Positions 56,555 through 64,000 of a stretch of DNA of 64,000 nucleotides are shown piece after piece (within the stretch, counting starts at the first letter, position 1; each line of letters begins with the position of its first letter). The notes under the pieces are model-generated. The model saw only the letters and a list, made by a program, of their open reading frames with translations. It ran no database searches and was not told the DNA's origin. Both the position numbers and the translations under genes were made by a program. Origin of the DNA: Propionicimonas sp. (GTDB taxonomy: Bacteria; Actinomycetota; Actinomycetes; Propionibacteriales; Propionibacteriaceae); the NCBI GenBank assembly GCA_013791955.1, contig VMSW01000008.1:1-64000 (forward strand). The letters run 5' to 3'.

Positions 56555-58630
56555 ATGAGCGAGTTCACCTGGAGCGAGCTAGACCAGCGCGCGGTAGACA
56601 CCGCCCGCATCCTGGCGGCAGATGCGGTTGAGAAGGTCGGCAACGGCCACCCCGGCACCGCAATTTCACTGGCCCCGCTGGCGTACCTGCTCTACCAGAA
56701 GGTGATGCGCCACGATCCGGCCGACCCCAAGTGGCTCGGACGCGACCGCTTCGTCCTCTCCATTGGGCACTCCTCGCTCACCCAATACACCCAGCTCTAC
56801 CTGGCCGGGTTCGGCCTCGAACTGGACGATCTCAAGGCGCTGCGCACCGAGGGCTCGCTGACCCCAGGCCACCCCGAGTACGGCCACACCGCTGGCGTCG
56901 AGGTGACCACCGGCCCGCTGGGCGCCGGCATCGGCAACGCAGTCGGCTTCGCGATGGCCGCCCGCCGCGAGCGCGCCCTGCTCGACCCGAACACTCCGCT
57001 CGATCAGCCCTCGCCGTTCGATCGCATCGTCTACGCCATCGCCGGGGACGGCTGCATGCAGGAAGGCCCCGCCGCCGAGGCGTCCTCGCTGGCTGGCGCC
57101 CAGAAGCTGGGCAACCTCGTCCTCATCTACGACGACAACCGCATCTCCATTGAGGGCGACACCAAGATCGCCTTCACCGAAGATGTTGCCGCCCGTTACG
57201 CCGCTTACGGCTGGCACGTCCAGACCGTCGACTGGACCAACGGCGGCACCGGCTACACCGAAAACGTCCACGCCCTGTTCGAGGCGATCGAAGCTGCCAA
57301 AGCCGTCACCGACAAGCCCAGCTTCATCAAGCTGACCACCGTCATCGGCTGGCCGCTGCCCACCAAGGCCGGTCACCACAGCGTCCACGGCGCCAAGCTG
57401 GGCGGCGAAGAAATCGCCGCGCTGAAGAAGGAACTCGGCTTCGATCCGGCCGTCAACTTCCCCGACGATGCGGACGTGCTGGCCAACGCCCGTAACCAGG
57501 CCGCCGCCCGGGCCGCTGCCGCGAAGGCCGAATGGACGCCAGCCTTCGAGGCCTGGCGCGTCGCCAACCCAGAACAGTCCGCCCTTTACGACCGGCTCGT
57601 CACCCGCGGAGTCCCCGATCTCAGCGCCGTGCTGCCCGTCTTCGCCCCCGGCAAGAAGGCCACCCGCGCCGCCTCCGGTGAGGTGCTCAGCGCCATCGCC
57701 GAGGCCGTCCCCGAGTTGTGGGGTGGCTCGGCCGACCTGGCTGGATCCAACAACACCACCATGAAGGGCCAGAAGTCGTTCCTGCCCCCGGAGCAGTCCA
57801 GCCACGACTTCGTCGGCGACTACACCGGCCGCACCATCCACTTCGGCATTCGCGAACACGCGATGGGCAACGTCCTCAACGGGATCAACACCGGCCTGAC
57901 CCGCGCCTACGGCGGCACCTTCCTGGTCTTCGCCGACTACATGCGCGGCGCAGTGCGCCTGGCCGCCCTGCAGAAGATTCCCAGCATCTTCGTCTGGACC
58001 CACGACTCGGTCGGCGTTGGCGAGGACGGCCCCACCCACCAGCCCATCGAGCATGTCGCCAGCTTGCGCATCATGCCGGGCATCGACGTGATCCGTCCGG
58101 CCGATGCCAACGAGACCGCCCAAGCCTGGGCCCTCGCCCTGGCCCACGCCGACCGCCCCAGCGCGCTGATCCTGTCGCGCCAAGACCTGCCGATCATCGA
58201 TCGGGACGCCGCCGGCGTGGCTCCGGCCACTGAAGTCGCCAAGGGCGCCTACACCCTGGTGGACGCCGACGGTGACCTCAAGGTCGTCATCATCGCCACC
58301 GGCTCTGAGGTCTCGGTCGCCGTTGAGGCCCGCGACGCCCTGCAGGCCGAAGGCATCGGCACCCGGGTCGTTTCGGCCCCCTGCCTGGAATGGTTCGACG
58401 CCCAGCCAGCCGAATACCGCGCCGCCGTGCTGCCTGAGGGCGTGGCCAAGGTCTCAGTTGAAGCTGGCGTGCCCAACGGTTGGCGCGAATACGTCGGCCA
58501 GCTCGGCGAAATCGTCGGCATCGACCACTTCGGCGAATCGGCCGCCGGCAACGTGCTGTTCGCCAAGTACGGCTTCACCGCCGAAAACGTGGCCGCGCAC
58601 GCCAAGCTCGCGCTTTCCCGGCTCGGCTGA
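56555..58630 (+). CDS. tkt: Transketolase
   Basis: The 691-residue thiamine-diphosphate enzyme of the pentose phosphate pathway transfers two-carbon units between ketose and aldose phosphates. The ThDP motif begins AIAGDGCMQEGPAAEASS (GDG, with the final N replaced further on by YDDNRISIEG). VEKVGNGHPGTAISLAP is the substrate-binding start, HFGIREHAMGNVLNGI the second-domain catalytic helix, and VGVGEDGPTHQPIEHVASLR the donor-site loop. The ATG is preceded by GGGAAGGCTGAAG. EamA and fdxA-dap genes follow. Confidence 0.97.
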   Translation: MSEFTWSELDQRAVDTARILAADAVEKVGNGHPGTAISLAPLAYLLYQKVMRHDPADPKWLGRDRFVLSIGHSSLTQYTQLYLAGFGLELDDLKALRTEGSLTPGHPEYGHTAGVEVTTGPLGAGIGNAVGFAMAARRERALLDPNTPLDQPSPFDRIVYAIAGDGCMQEGPAAEASSLAGAQKLGNLVLIYDDNRISIEGDTKIAFTEDVAARYAAYGWHVQTVDWTNGGTGYTENVHALFEAIEAAKAVTDKPSFIKLTTVIGWPLPTKAGHHSVHGAKLGGEEIAALKKELGFDPAVNFPDDADVLANARNQAAARAAAAKAEWTPAFEAWRVANPEQSALYDRLVTRGVPDLSAVLPVFAPGKKATRAASGEVLSAIAEAVPELWGGSADLAGSNNTTMKGQKSFLPPEQSSHDFVGDYTGRTIHFGIREHAMGNVLNGINTGLTRAYGGTFLVFADYMRGAVRLAALQKIPSIFVWTHDSVGVGEDGPTHQPIEHVASLRIMPGIDVIRPADANETAQAWALALAHADRPSALILSRQDLPIIDRDAAGVAPATEVAKGAYTLVDADGDLKVVIIATGSEVSVAVEARDALQAEGIGTRVVSAPCLEWFDAQPAEYRAAVLPEGVAKVSVEAGVPNGWREYVGQLGEIVGIDHFGESAAGNVLFAKYGFTAENVAAHAKLALSRLG

Positions 58631-58632
58631 GG

Positions 58633-59580
58633 TTGCCCACGGTATTCAGCTCGGGGGCTCTGGGCGGACGGCGCACCCGCGCCAATCTGCTGCTTCTGCT
58701 CGCCTCGGCGATCTGGGGCTTCGCGTTCGTCGCTCAGCGCATCGGCGCCGAACATGTCGGACCGTTCAGCTTCAACGCCGTCCGCTTCGCCCTGGGCGCG
58801 CTGGTGGTGCTGGGCATCATCGGCTGGCGCCTGCTCACCCACCCCGCAGCCAAGCGGGTGCCCCGCGAGCGCCGTCGCCAGACCTGGCGCGCCGCCCTCG
58901 GGCCTGGTGTGGCCGCCGGAGTGCTGCTGGCGGTGGCCAGCAATCTGCAACAAACCGCGATGAGCACCGTCCCGGCCGGAAATGCCGCCTTCATCACCGG
59001 GCTCTACATGGTGTTCGTCCCAGTGATCGTGGCTTTCCGCGGTCACCGCAGCAGCCTGGCGACCATCATGGGCGTGATCTCCTCGGTGATCGGGCTCTAC
59101 CTGATCGCGGTCACCGAAGCGTTCACCATCGGCTTCGGTGAGGTGCTGCTGATCATCTCCACCCTGGTGTGGGCCGGCCAGATTCTGGTGATCGACCACT
59201 TCGGCGGCCGGCTCTCGGCGCTGCGCTTCGCCGTGGTGCAGTTCGTCACCTGCTCGCTGCTCAGCGCGCTGGGGGCGCCGCTGTTCGATCCGGCACCGTT
59301 TGCCGGGTTGGACGCCGCCGCGGTCCCGATCTTGTACGGCGGCATCCTCAGCGTCGGCATCGCCTTCACCCTGCAGGTCGTCGGCCAACGCGACGCGCTA
59401 GCCACCCACGCTTCGCTGATCATGGCCATGGAGTCGGTGTTCGGAGCCATCGGGGGAGCTCTCATCCTCGGCGAATCGATGGGCCTGCGCGGCTACCTCG
59501 GCGCGGCCCTGATGGTCACCGGCGTGATCGTCTCCCAGCTCGGTGCCGTCGGGAAATTGCCCCAGGTCGCGCCTAACTGA
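58633..59580 (+). CDS. EamA/RhaT-family transporter
   Basis: The 315-residue membrane protein has ten TM helices in two EamA repeats. The first starts LLLLLASAIWGFAFVAQRIG and the second VLLIISTLVWAGQILVIDHF. The helix-10 signature LATHASLIMAMESVFGAIGG is typical of the family. Substrates are usually amino acids or metabolites and cannot be told here. TTG at 58633, 3 nt after the tkt stop, is the best start found. It ends in an 8-bp overlap with the convergent hypothetical gene. Confidence 0.82.
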   Translation: MPTVFSSGALGGRRTRANLLLLLASAIWGFAFVAQRIGAEHVGPFSFNAVRFALGALVVLGIIGWRLLTHPAAKRVPRERRRQTWRAALGPGVAAGVLLAVASNLQQTAMSTVPAGNAAFITGLYMVFVPVIVAFRGHRSSLATIMGVISSVIGLYLIAVTEAFTIGFGEVLLIISTLVWAGQILVIDHFGGRLSALRFAVVQFVTCSLLSALGAPLFDPAPFAGLDAAAVPILYGGILSVGIAFTLQVVGQRDALATHASLIMAMESVFGAIGGALILGESMGLRGYLGAALMVTGVIVSQLGAVGKLPQVAPN

Positions 59581-60061
59581 CCTCGGCCAGTCCCAGCGCC
59601 ACTAACTCCGCGGCCCGCTGAGCCTCGTCGGTGATCACTAGCAGATTTCGGGCATCAGCCTGGGCCGCCCACCACGCTGCGGCGAACAGCTCGACCTCCC
59701 CGGACGTCACCGCCCACTCCCCAAACAGCGCCACGTCGTCACCAACCGGCCCGACGGGGTCGCGTCCGTCCAATAGCTGGGACAGCCGAGTAACGAATTT
59801 TCGCCCATTCAGTCCGGCGTGTTCGGCCAGCTGGCTCAGTTCGGCGGTGGGCATCCGCAGCGGATCTCGGCCCCGGGGCACCCCCACACTGCGGCAGGCA
59901 GTGACCTGCGTCCACTGCACTTGACGCTCACCGGAGCGTGTTCGCAGGCTCAGCTGGTCGTCATCGCTGGCCAGCACCCAGCCGACCAGCTCCTCGGGGC
60001 CTGCGGAAGTTACAACCCGAATACTGGCGCGGGTATGTGGCTGGAGAACGTGGCGATCCAC
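59573..60061 (-). CDS. Conserved protein with N-terminal SH3-like domain
   Basis: The 162-residue protein begins with a small beta-rich domain (IRVVTSAGPEELVGWVLASD, then LSLRTRSGERQVQWTQV) that resembles the SH3-like N-terminal part of Rv0428c-type acetyltransferases. The C-terminal GNAT domain of those proteins is absent. In its place are helices around EVELFAAAWWAAQADARNLL. It may be a shortened relative or an unrelated regulator. The GTG start faces away from fdxA, so the two share a divergent promoter region. Confidence 0.45.
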   Translation of the reverse strand: MDRHVLQPHTRASIRVVTSAGPEELVGWVLASDDDQLSLRTRSGERQVQWTQVTACRSVGVPRGRDPLRMPTAELSQLAEHAGLNGRKFVTRLSQLLDGRDPVGPVGDDVALFGEWAVTSGEVELFAAAWWAAQADARNLLVITDEAQRAAELVALGLAEVS

Positions 60062-60126
60062 TACCTTTTCACCTCAAGACTCGTACAGTTGGCGACGAGG
60101 CAAGTATCTCTAAGTGAGGAGTCCCG

Positions 60127-60444
60127 ATGACTTACGTGGTCACCGATCCGTGTGTGGATGTTAAAGACAAGGCCTGTGTTGAAGAGTGCCCGGTCGACTG
60201 CATCTACGAAGGCACCCGCACTCTCTACATCCAGCCGGACGAGTGCGTCGACTGTGGTGCGTGCGAGCCGGTGTGCCCGACCGAGGCCATCTTCTACGAA
60301 GACGACGTGCCCGCCGCGCAGGCGCAGTACACCGCCATCAACGCTGAGTTCTTCGCCGAGATTGGCTCGCCTGGTGGCGCTGCCAGCTTTGGCGTTTTTG
60401 ACGGTGACCACCCCACGGTCGCCGCTCTGCCCCCGAAGGAATGA
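60127..60444 (+). CDS. fdxA: Seven-iron ferredoxin
   Basis: The 105-residue ferredoxin has one 3Fe-4S and one 4Fe-4S cluster. Cysteines 9, 17, 21, 25, 40, 43, 46 and 50 lie in [20 protein letters not shown] and [15 protein letters not shown]. The C-terminal extension to about residue 105 is typical of actinobacterial FdxA. Ferredoxin of this type donates electrons in central metabolism. The ATG has GTGAGGAG upstream, and its stop overlaps dapC (ATGA), the usual actinobacterial gene pair. Confidence 0.96.
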   Translation: MTYVVTDPCVDVKDKACVEECPVDCIYEGTRTLYIQPDECVDCGACEPVCPTEAIFYEDDVPAAQAQYTAINAEFFAEIGSPGGAASFGVFDGDHPTVAALPPKE

Positions 60445-61553
60445 GTCGAGGGCTCGCCTCACGGCTGCCTGACTTTCCCTGGGACTCTCTGGCTGGGGCC
60501 CGGCAACGGGCCTCAGCCCATCCCGGCGGCATTGTCGACCTCTCGGTCGGCACGCCGGTTGATTCCACCCCACAAGTGGTGCGCGAGGCGCTGATCGCTC
60601 ACGCCGACGCGCCCGGATACCCCACCACCTGGGGGACGCTGGCGTTGCGCGCGGCCATCATCGACTACCTTCGCCGTCGCTGGGCTGCGGTCGAGCTCAC
60701 CGACACCGGCGTGCTGCCGGTGGTCGGCACCAAGGAGTTGGTCGCCCTGTTGCCGTCCCAGTTAGGGTTGGGGCCGGGCGATGTGGTGGTGATTCCGGCC
60801 ACCGCCTACCCCACCTACGACGTGGGCGCCAAGCTGTGTGGCGCTGAAGTGGTGGCCAGTGACGATCCTTCGGTGCTCGCCGAGCTGACGCCGAAGCTGG
60901 TCTGGATCAACTCCCCGGCCAACCCGCACGGACGCATTCTGGACGTCGCCGAAACCCGCGCCTGGGTGGAAGCAGCTCGAGCCGTCGGCGCGGTGCTCGC
61001 CTCCGATGAGTGCTACGGCGAGTTCGGTTGGGACGCCGAGCCGGTCTCCGTGCTGAACGCCGAAGTCAACGGCGGTTCGCTGGACGGGCTGCTGGCCGTC
61101 CATTCGTTGTCGAAGCGCTCAAATATGGCGGGTTATCGGGCCGGTTTTGTCGCCGGCGACCCGGCTCTGGTCGCGCCGCTGTTGGAGGTACGCAAGCACT
61201 CTGGGCTGATGATGCCCACCCCGGTGCAGGCCGCGATGGTGGCGGCTTTGGCCGATCAGACCCATGTTGACCAACAGCGTCAGCGTTACGCCTCCCGCCG
61301 GGAGCTGCTGCGGCCGGCCTTGGCGGCGATTGGTCTTCGTGTCGAGCATTCCGAGGGTTCGCTGTATCTGTGGTGCACTCGTGATGAAGGCTGCCGCGCC
61401 AGCGTCGACCGCTTGGCCGAGTTCGGCATTCTGGTTGCCCCCGGTGACTTCTACGGCGCTGCCGCGGCCCAGTACGTCCGGGTGGCCCTCACCGGCACCG
61501 ACGAGCGCATCGCTGTGGCCGCCGATCGTCTGCTTGCCGCTGCGGCTCGCTGA
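60441..61553 (+). CDS. dapC: Succinyldiaminopimelate transaminase
   Basis: DapC is the PLP-dependent aminotransferase of the succinylase branch of lysine/meso-diaminopimelate synthesis, making N-succinyl-L,L-DAP with glutamate. The PLP lysine is in [29 protein letters not shown] holds the PLP ring-binding Asp and the family Tyr. The 370-residue length fits. The ATG overlaps the fdxA stop (ATGA), so the two are cotranscribed. Its TGA is followed immediately by the family-B repeats. Confidence 0.95.
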   Translation: MSRGLASRLPDFPWDSLAGARQRASAHPGGIVDLSVGTPVDSTPQVVREALIAHADAPGYPTTWGTLALRAAIIDYLRRRWAAVELTDTGVLPVVGTKELVALLPSQLGLGPGDVVVIPATAYPTYDVGAKLCGAEVVASDDPSVLAELTPKLVWINSPANPHGRILDVAETRAWVEAARAVGAVLASDECYGEFGWDAEPVSVLNAEVNGGSLDGLLAVHSLSKRSNMAGYRAGFVAGDPALVAPLLEVRKHSGLMMPTPVQAAMVAALADQTHVDQQRQRYASRRELLRPALAAIGLRVEHSEGSLYLWCTRDEGCRASVDRLAEFGILVAPGDFYGAAAAQYVRVALTGTDERIAVAADRLLAAAAR

Positions 61554-61835
61554 GCGGCTTCGACGAGCTCAGCCAACTTGGGTTCAGTTCCCTGAGCTTG
61601 TCGAAGGGACAGCCAACTTGTGTTCAGTTCCCTGAGCCCACCCCAGTTCCCTGAGCTTGTCGAAGGGACAGCCAACTTGGGGCTTCGACGGGCTCAGCCA
61701 ACTTGGGTTCAGTTCCCTGAGCCCACCCCAGTTCCCTGAGCTTGTCGAAGGGTCAGCCAACTTGCGGCTTCGACGGGCTCAGCCAACTTGGGTTCAGTTC
61801 CCTGAGCTTGTCGAAGGGTCGACAGGCTCAGCGGG
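61554..61835 (+). repeat. Repeat family B array between dapC and the lysozyme-like gene
   Basis: Multiple copies of GTTCCCTGAGCTTGTCGAAG, GCTTCGACGGGCTCAGCCAA and CAACTTGGGTTCAGTTCCCT alternate over about 280 bp, filling the whole space between the dapC stop and the opposite gene. The array even supplies the latter's stop codon. Inverted pieces (GAGCTTGTCGAAG with CTTCGACGGGCTC) can fold into hairpins. Confidence 0.92.
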
Positions 61836-62682
61836 GACTGGCTTGAGTGAAGGTCAGGGTCACTTCGGCCGACTCAGTGGGGGAGCCGACCCAGGAGGCC
61901 AGGCCGCTGGTCGTGTGGGTCCAGGAGTAGCCGCCCAACTGCACTGACGAGAGCCCGAAGTCGCCGCTGGCCGCGATTGCCAAATGCGCGACCGCCCAGG
62001 CATCCCTGGTGCTACGGGCGGTCACTTGCAAGCCAGTCTCGGTGGTGGTGATGCTCACCTTGTCGCCGAGGGTCTTAGCCAAGAAGGTACGCATCCCGGC
62101 GGCATCGGCCGCGGCTGGCTTACCGACCACGCAGGTGAATGAGGCCGGAGTCTCGCCGGTCAGCGCGCTGGCCAGCGTCCGCGCCCGATCGACGTGCTTG
62201 CGGTAGGCCTCGGGGTAACCGCTGCGCTGCACGGCCTGGGCGACATCGTTGATGTCTCTGGTCTCCCAGTTCTTGATCCGCTCCATCACTCGATAGAACG
62301 AGCGGGTGGAGTACCAAGGGTCCATGATCTGCTCGATCGTCCCCCAACCCTTGCTTGGACGCTGCTGGAACAGCCCAATCGAATCGGCATGCCCATAGTC
62401 GAGATTGCGAATATCCGACTCCTGATAGGCGGTGGCCAAAGCGATGCTCGCCGCCCGCGGCTTCAGCCCGCGCTTGATCGACATGCCAGCGATCACGGCC
62501 GCATTGCGGGCCTGCTCAGGGTCGATGACCGTAGTGCGTCCGCCAGCGGTCGCCTCACACCGATCCTCAATCGGTAGGGGCACCTTCTGGTAGCTCGACC
62601 ACAGGACCACCGCACCCGCGACGATTGCCACCGCCACGGTGATTGCTGCCAGGGTGAGCGCGACCGCCTTGAATAACCTCAC
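61828..62682 (-). CDS. Membrane-anchored lysozyme-like (transglycosylase-like) protein
   Basis: The 284-residue protein has an N-terminal anchor (VALTLAAITVAVAIVAGAVV). The extracellular domain contains IALATAYQESDIRNLDYGHA, in which Glu is the likely catalytic residue of a lysozyme/lytic transglycosylase fold, and DSIGLFQQRPSKGWGT. The C-terminal 70 residues are beta-rich and unassigned. It probably cleaves or binds peptidoglycan at the cell surface. The GTG start lies 8 bp after the dapD stop, so it is cotranscribed with dapD. The TGA at 61828-61830 lies inside a family-B repeat. Confidence 0.75.
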   Translation of the reverse strand: MRLFKAVALTLAAITVAVAIVAGAVVLWSSYQKVPLPIEDRCEATAGGRTTVIDPEQARNAAVIAGMSIKRGLKPRAASIALATAYQESDIRNLDYGHADSIGLFQQRPSKGWGTIEQIMDPWYSTRSFYRVMERIKNWETRDINDVAQAVQRSGYPEAYRKHVDRARTLASALTGETPASFTCVVGKPAAADAAGMRTFLAKTLGDKVSITTTETGLQVTARSTRDAWAVAHLAIAASGDFGLSSVQLGGYSWTHTTSGLASWVGSPTESAEVTLTFTQASPR

Positions 62683-62690
62683 TGGCCGCC

Positions 62691-63617
62691 TTAGTTGGCG
62701 TGCAGCGCGGCGTTGAGTTCAACCCCGGCGCGGCTGCCGCGGTTCTTGGCGATCACGGCACCGGTGATCGAGTTCCGCAGGAACAGCAGATTCGACTGTC
62801 CGCTGAGCTGAGCAGCTTTCACCACTTCGCCGTCAGGCAGACTGACCTTGGTGCCAGCGGTGATGTACAGCCCGGCCTCCACCACGCAGTCATTGCCCAG
62901 CGAGATTCCGACGCCCGATTCGGCGCCGAGCAGGCAGCGCTCGCCGATGGTGATCTGCTCCGACCCGCCGCCCGAAAGCGTGCCCATGATGGACGCGCCA
63001 CCGCCGACATCGGAGCCGTCACCGACGATCACCCCAGCCGAAACCCGGCCCTCGACCATGGAGGTGCCCAGCGTGCCGGCGTTGAAGTTCACGAAGCCCT
63101 CATGCATCACCGTGGTGCCCTCGGCGAGGTGAGCGCCCAGGCGCACCCGGTCGGCATCGGCGATGCGGACTCCGCTGGGTAGCACGTAGTCGACCATTCG
63201 CGGGAACTTGTCGACCCCAAAGACGGTGACGATGCCACGGGTCGATCGCAGTCGCAGCCGGACGTCCTCGAAGCCGTCGACCGCGCAGGGGCCGGCCGAG
63301 GTCCACACCACATTCGGCAGCACCCCAAAAAGGCCGGTCAGGTCGATCGTCCGCGGGGCGCAAAGCCGGGCGCTGAGCAGATGCAGGCGCAGGTAGGCAT
63401 CCGGGACGCTGGCCGGAGGAGCGTCCAGGTCGATCTCGACCAGCATCACCTCGGTGCGCACCCCGCGATCAGGATCGGCATCGGGGGCGGCCACCAGCGC
63501 CTGGGGCGGCTGCTTTGCAGCGGCGGCGCCAAGGGCGGGGGCAGGGAACCAGGTGTCGAGGATCTGACCAGAGCTGTGGATGGTGGCCAGACCCCAACCG
63601 TGGGCGGGTCGAGTCAT
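62691..63617 (-). CDS. dapD: 2,3,4,5-tetrahydropyridine-2,6-dicarboxylate N-succinyltransferase
   Basis: DapD transfers succinyl from succinyl-CoA to tetrahydrodipicolinate, the step before DapC. The N-terminal domain is followed by a left-handed beta-helix of hexapeptide repeats (about 150-270: [40 protein letters not shown] and [15 protein letters not shown]). The actinobacterial type is about 310 residues; 308 fits. TAGGCT (63625-63630 on the minus strand) lies 7 nt before the ATG. dapE is divergent from it. Confidence 0.95.
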   Translation of the reverse strand: MTRPAHGWGLATIHSSGQILDTWFPAPALGAAAAKQPPQALVAAPDADPDRGVRTEVMLVEIDLDAPPASVPDAYLRLHLLSARLCAPRTIDLTGLFGVLPNVVWTSAGPCAVDGFEDVRLRLRSTRGIVTVFGVDKFPRMVDYVLPSGVRIADADRVRLGAHLAEGTTVMHEGFVNFNAGTLGTSMVEGRVSAGVIVGDGSDVGGGASIMGTLSGGGSEQITIGERCLLGAESGVGISLGNDCVVEAGLYITAGTKVSLPDGEVVKAAQLSGQSNLLFLRNSITGAVIAKNRGSRAGVELNAALHAN

Positions 63618-63624
63618 GCCAGCC

Positions 63625-63630
63625 AGCCTA
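63625..63630 (-). promoter_or_regulatory. -10 box of dapD
   Basis: The minus strand reads TAGGCT, 7 nt before the dapD ATG, consistent with a leaderless mRNA. Confidence 0.45.
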
Positions 63631-63676
63631 CCTGGGCGCGCCCACAGCCCTCAGGTCCGCGGTCGGCGCTGGTCGC

Positions 63677-63682
63677 TAGGCT
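63677..63682 (+). promoter_or_regulatory. -10 box of dapE
   Basis: TAGGCT ends 7 nt before the dapE ATG. The two dap promoters are divergent, with their -10 boxes about 50 bp apart. Confidence 0.45.
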
Positions 63683-63689
63683 GGCCCGC

Positions 63690-64000
63690 ATGAGCCTTGA
63701 GGTGACCGGCGACCTGGTCGAGTTGTTCTGCCAGATCATCGACGTCGAATCGGTGAGCGGCAATGAGGGTCACCTGGCCGATCTGGTCGAAGGCGCGCTG
63801 CGCGGGCTGCCGCACCTGAACGTGACCCGCGATGGCGACACCGTGATCGCCCGCACCGAGCTGGGCCGAGCTGAGCGAGTGGTGATCGCTGGACACCTCG
63901 ATACCGTCCCGGTGGCTGACAACCTGCCCTCCCGGCTTGTAGATGATCGGGTGTACGGACGCGGCTCAGCCGACATGAAGGGTGGCGTGGCGGTCGCCCT
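63690..64000 (+). CDS. dapE: Succinyl-diaminopimelate desuccinylase (partial)
   Basis: DapE is the dinuclear zinc M20 hydrolase that removes succinate from N-succinyl-L,L-DAP. The visible 103 residues include the first metal ligand in VVIAGHLDTVPVADN and the bridging Asp in VYGRGSADMKGGVAVAL. The window ends before the remaining ligands, so the gene is truncated by the end of the sequence, not by mutation. The ATG at 63690 has a TAGGCT -10 box. It completes the succinylase branch with dapC and dapD. Confidence 0.92.
   Translation, partial: MSLEVTGDLVELFCQIIDVESVSGNEGHLADLVEGALRGLPHLNVTRDGDTVIARTELGRAERVVIAGHLDTVPVADNLPSRLVDDRVYGRGSADMKGGVAVA

Noticed and set aside
56666..58183. Open frame of about 500 codons antisense to transketolase
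   Set aside because: It is Gly/Ala/Arg/Asp-biased with no motif and lies entirely within tkt, whose motifs are unambiguous.
1..64000. tRNA, rRNA, riboswitch, IS element or prophage
   Set aside because: No cloverleaf-like tRNA pattern, rRNA stretch, recognised riboswitch core, transposase or phage structural gene was seen while reading both strands. A covariance-model scan would be the decisive check.

Overview
The window is a high-GC (about 65%) stretch of an actinomycete chromosome. The actinobacterial signs are the fdxA-dapC gene pair, GTG and TTG starts, a RmuC/IspH/YchF housekeeping set, a Pls/PosA-type NRPS, a Tat-exported Acg-like nitroreductase, and many start codons lying 6-7 nt after a -10 hexamer (leaderless mRNAs). 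The family could be Propionibacteriaceae or a relative, but that is a guess from gene style, not proof.

Layout. 1-3.2 kb: housekeeping (xseAB, ispH, an acetyltransferase). 3.2-7.8 kb: a leftward operon joining a membrane MASE1-PAS-PP2C phosphatase (frameshifted in a run of eight G), a cellulose-synthase-like glycosyltransferase with a large insertion, a STAS anti-anti-sigma protein and a HATPase anti-sigma kinase. 7.9-19.2 kb: metabolism and repair (ilvA, rmuC, M18 aminopeptidase, a serine hydrolase with its ArsR regulator, HAD-DUF952 fusion, ychF, Nudix). 20.2-25.8 kb: a MntA-HepT toxin-antitoxin pair, a possible orphan immunity protein, ppk2, HNH nuclease, AlkZ-like protein. 25.9-36.2 kb: pullulanase, NYN nuclease, a 1303-residue Pls/PosA-type NRPS with an M1 peptidase, and a convergent phosphopantetheinyl transferase and arfB. 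36.4-45 kb: two-component operon, MFS pump, PadR-DUF1048-ABC exporter operon, CPBP protease. 45-56.4 kb: an accessory zone with decayed genes (TfoX C-terminal piece, nucleotidyltransferase stub, split mazF, GntR stub), an aerolysin-like protein, a TetR/nitroreductase pair and a lower-GC three-gene island (HAD hydrolase, deoxyribosyltransferase-like enzyme, polytopic membrane protein). 56.5-64 kb: transketolase, EamA transporter, fdxA, and lysine/diaminopimelate genes dapC, dapD, dapE (cut by the window end) with a lysozyme-like gene.

Two dispersed repeat families run through the window. Family A has the core GGGGACGGTTCC, forming 26-bp tandem arrays and hairpins near 10, 20034, 35120, 40863, 43343 and 48205. 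Family B has the core CCTGAGCTTGTCGAAGGG, near 28328 (in frame inside the pullulanase gene), 40958 and 61554.

How genes work together. The glycosyltransferase operon looks like polymer synthesis controlled by partner switching rather than by c-di-GMP. The NRPS, M1 peptidase and PPTase look like a synthesis, trimming and activation set for a poly-amino-acid or short peptide. The dap genes and the lysozyme-like protein point to peptidoglycan building and turnover. No tRNA, rRNA, CRISPR array, IS element or phage gene was seen. No gene-free stretch exceeds 300 bases except 53464-53799, which holds mazF fragments.
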